Translations under genes and position numbers: made by a program
Shown here: one piece after another, positions 32,774 through 33,065 of the stretch
Layout: the number at the start of each line of letters is the position of its first letter
Position numbering within the stretch: the first letter of the stretch is position 1
Notes under the pieces: generated by a model
The model's database searches: none
What the model was told of the DNA's origin: nothing
Seen by the model: only the letters and a program-made list of their open reading frames with translations
From: Cyclobacteriaceae bacterium
Lineage (GTDB): Bacteria > Bacteroidota > Bacteroidia > Cytophagales > Cyclobacteriaceae
Reading direction: 5' to 3'
Assembly: GCA_021604845.1 (NCBI GenBank)
Contig: BQJT01000020.1
Coordinates: forward strand, 1-33,065
DNA: 33,065 nucleotides

Positions 32774-33065
32774 ATGGCCAAAAAGAAAGGATCATCCCCC
32801 CGAAGTAACTATTTAACAGAAGTAGCATGGGAAGTTTGCAACCAGGTAGGAGGAATTTACACAGTTATTCGTACCAAAGCTGCCAGCATCGTTGAAAAGT
32901 ATGGTGATAACTACTGCGTAATAGGACCTTATGTTCATAAGGAGGTAAAAGGAGAGTTCGAACCTATCAAAGATTTGAGTGGCCCATTTGGCGCAGCGGT
33001 TGAAAAGATGCGCGAATATAATCTGACTGTACATTATGGTCGATGGCTGGTGGCAGGCAGACCGC
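32774..33065 (+). CDS. Glycogen synthase, eukaryote-type (GT3-like), 5' part only
   Basis: The first 97 residues are visible before the window ends. The segment YLTEVAWEVCNQVGGIYTVIRTKA is the N-terminal UDP/ADP-sugar-binding region of GYS-type glycogen synthases, which Bacteroidota share with fungi and animals, and CVIGPYVHKEVKGEFEP continues that pattern. The bacterial GlgA type starts differently, with a KxGGL motif. The role is glycogen or starch-like polymer synthesis in the cytosol. It has a modest match to a Bacteroidota promoter -7 element (TACTTTGG) about 55 bases upstream and no visible operon partner. Confidence 0.9.
   Translation, partial: MAKKKGSSPRSNYLTEVAWEVCNQVGGIYTVIRTKAASIVEKYGDNYCVIGPYVHKEVKGEFEPIKDLSGPFGAAVEKMREYNLTVHYGRWLVAGRP

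Overview
The window looks like a chromosomal segment of a Bacteroidota bacterium, probably of the Cytophagales type; the order is inferred only from gene style. Evidence for the phylum is a type II (eukaryote-like) glutamine synthetase, a eukaryote-type glycogen synthase, a DUF4918/SMUG2-like uracil-DNA glycosylase, a LytS/LytTR pair with LiaF-like proteins, -7 elements of the form TAnnTTTG, few Shine-Dalgarno sites, and many small secreted or lipoprotein genes of unknown function. I found no rRNA, tRNA, CRISPR array, insertion sequence or phage gene.

Layout. 1-2461 (minus): envelope-sensing operon of two small membrane proteins, a LytS-type histidine kinase and a LytTR-type response regulator cut by the window edge; a 21-bp tandem palindromic repeat lies upstream. 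2462-5096 (plus): glutamine synthetase with promoter and terminator, a small conserved protein and a bactofilin. 5278-9336 (plus): an SDR/FAH pair resembling the last steps of non-phosphorylating L-fucose catabolism, then glpF and glpK. 9346-10620 (minus): a TPR protein. 10875-15276 (plus): a tightly packed four-gene operon of exported proteins of unknown function ending in a large leucine-rich-repeat protein; its second gene and the N-terminus of the LRR protein look like copies of one domain. 15379-20932: creatininase-like amidohydrolase, an APH-fold kinase with a sugar nucleotidyltransferase, a sodium:solute symporter and a DUF72 protein, which could form a sugar uptake and activation module. 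20929-23609: a secreted protein, polyphosphate glucokinase and a CarboxypepD_reg-like protein. 23610-24276: gene-poor stretch with a long terminator-like hairpin and DnaA-box-like sites. 24277-26719: secreted acidic protein, uracil-DNA glycosylase, a 41-residue membrane peptide, and a cytosine-deaminase-like/MsrB pair. 26796-30630: a GH113-like lipoprotein and, convergent to it, a lipoprotein made of four lipocalin-like repeats. 30785-32648: ECF sigma factor overlapping a membrane-anchored beta-barrel protein. 32774-end: start of glycogen synthase.

The strongest candidates for undescribed biology are the four-gene LRR operon, the GH113-like protein with an apparently inactivated peptidase-like region, the ECF sigma/beta-barrel pair facing the four-repeat lipoprotein, and the 21-bp repeat before the LytTR operon. 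Functions are read by eye from protein sequence; no database search was possible.
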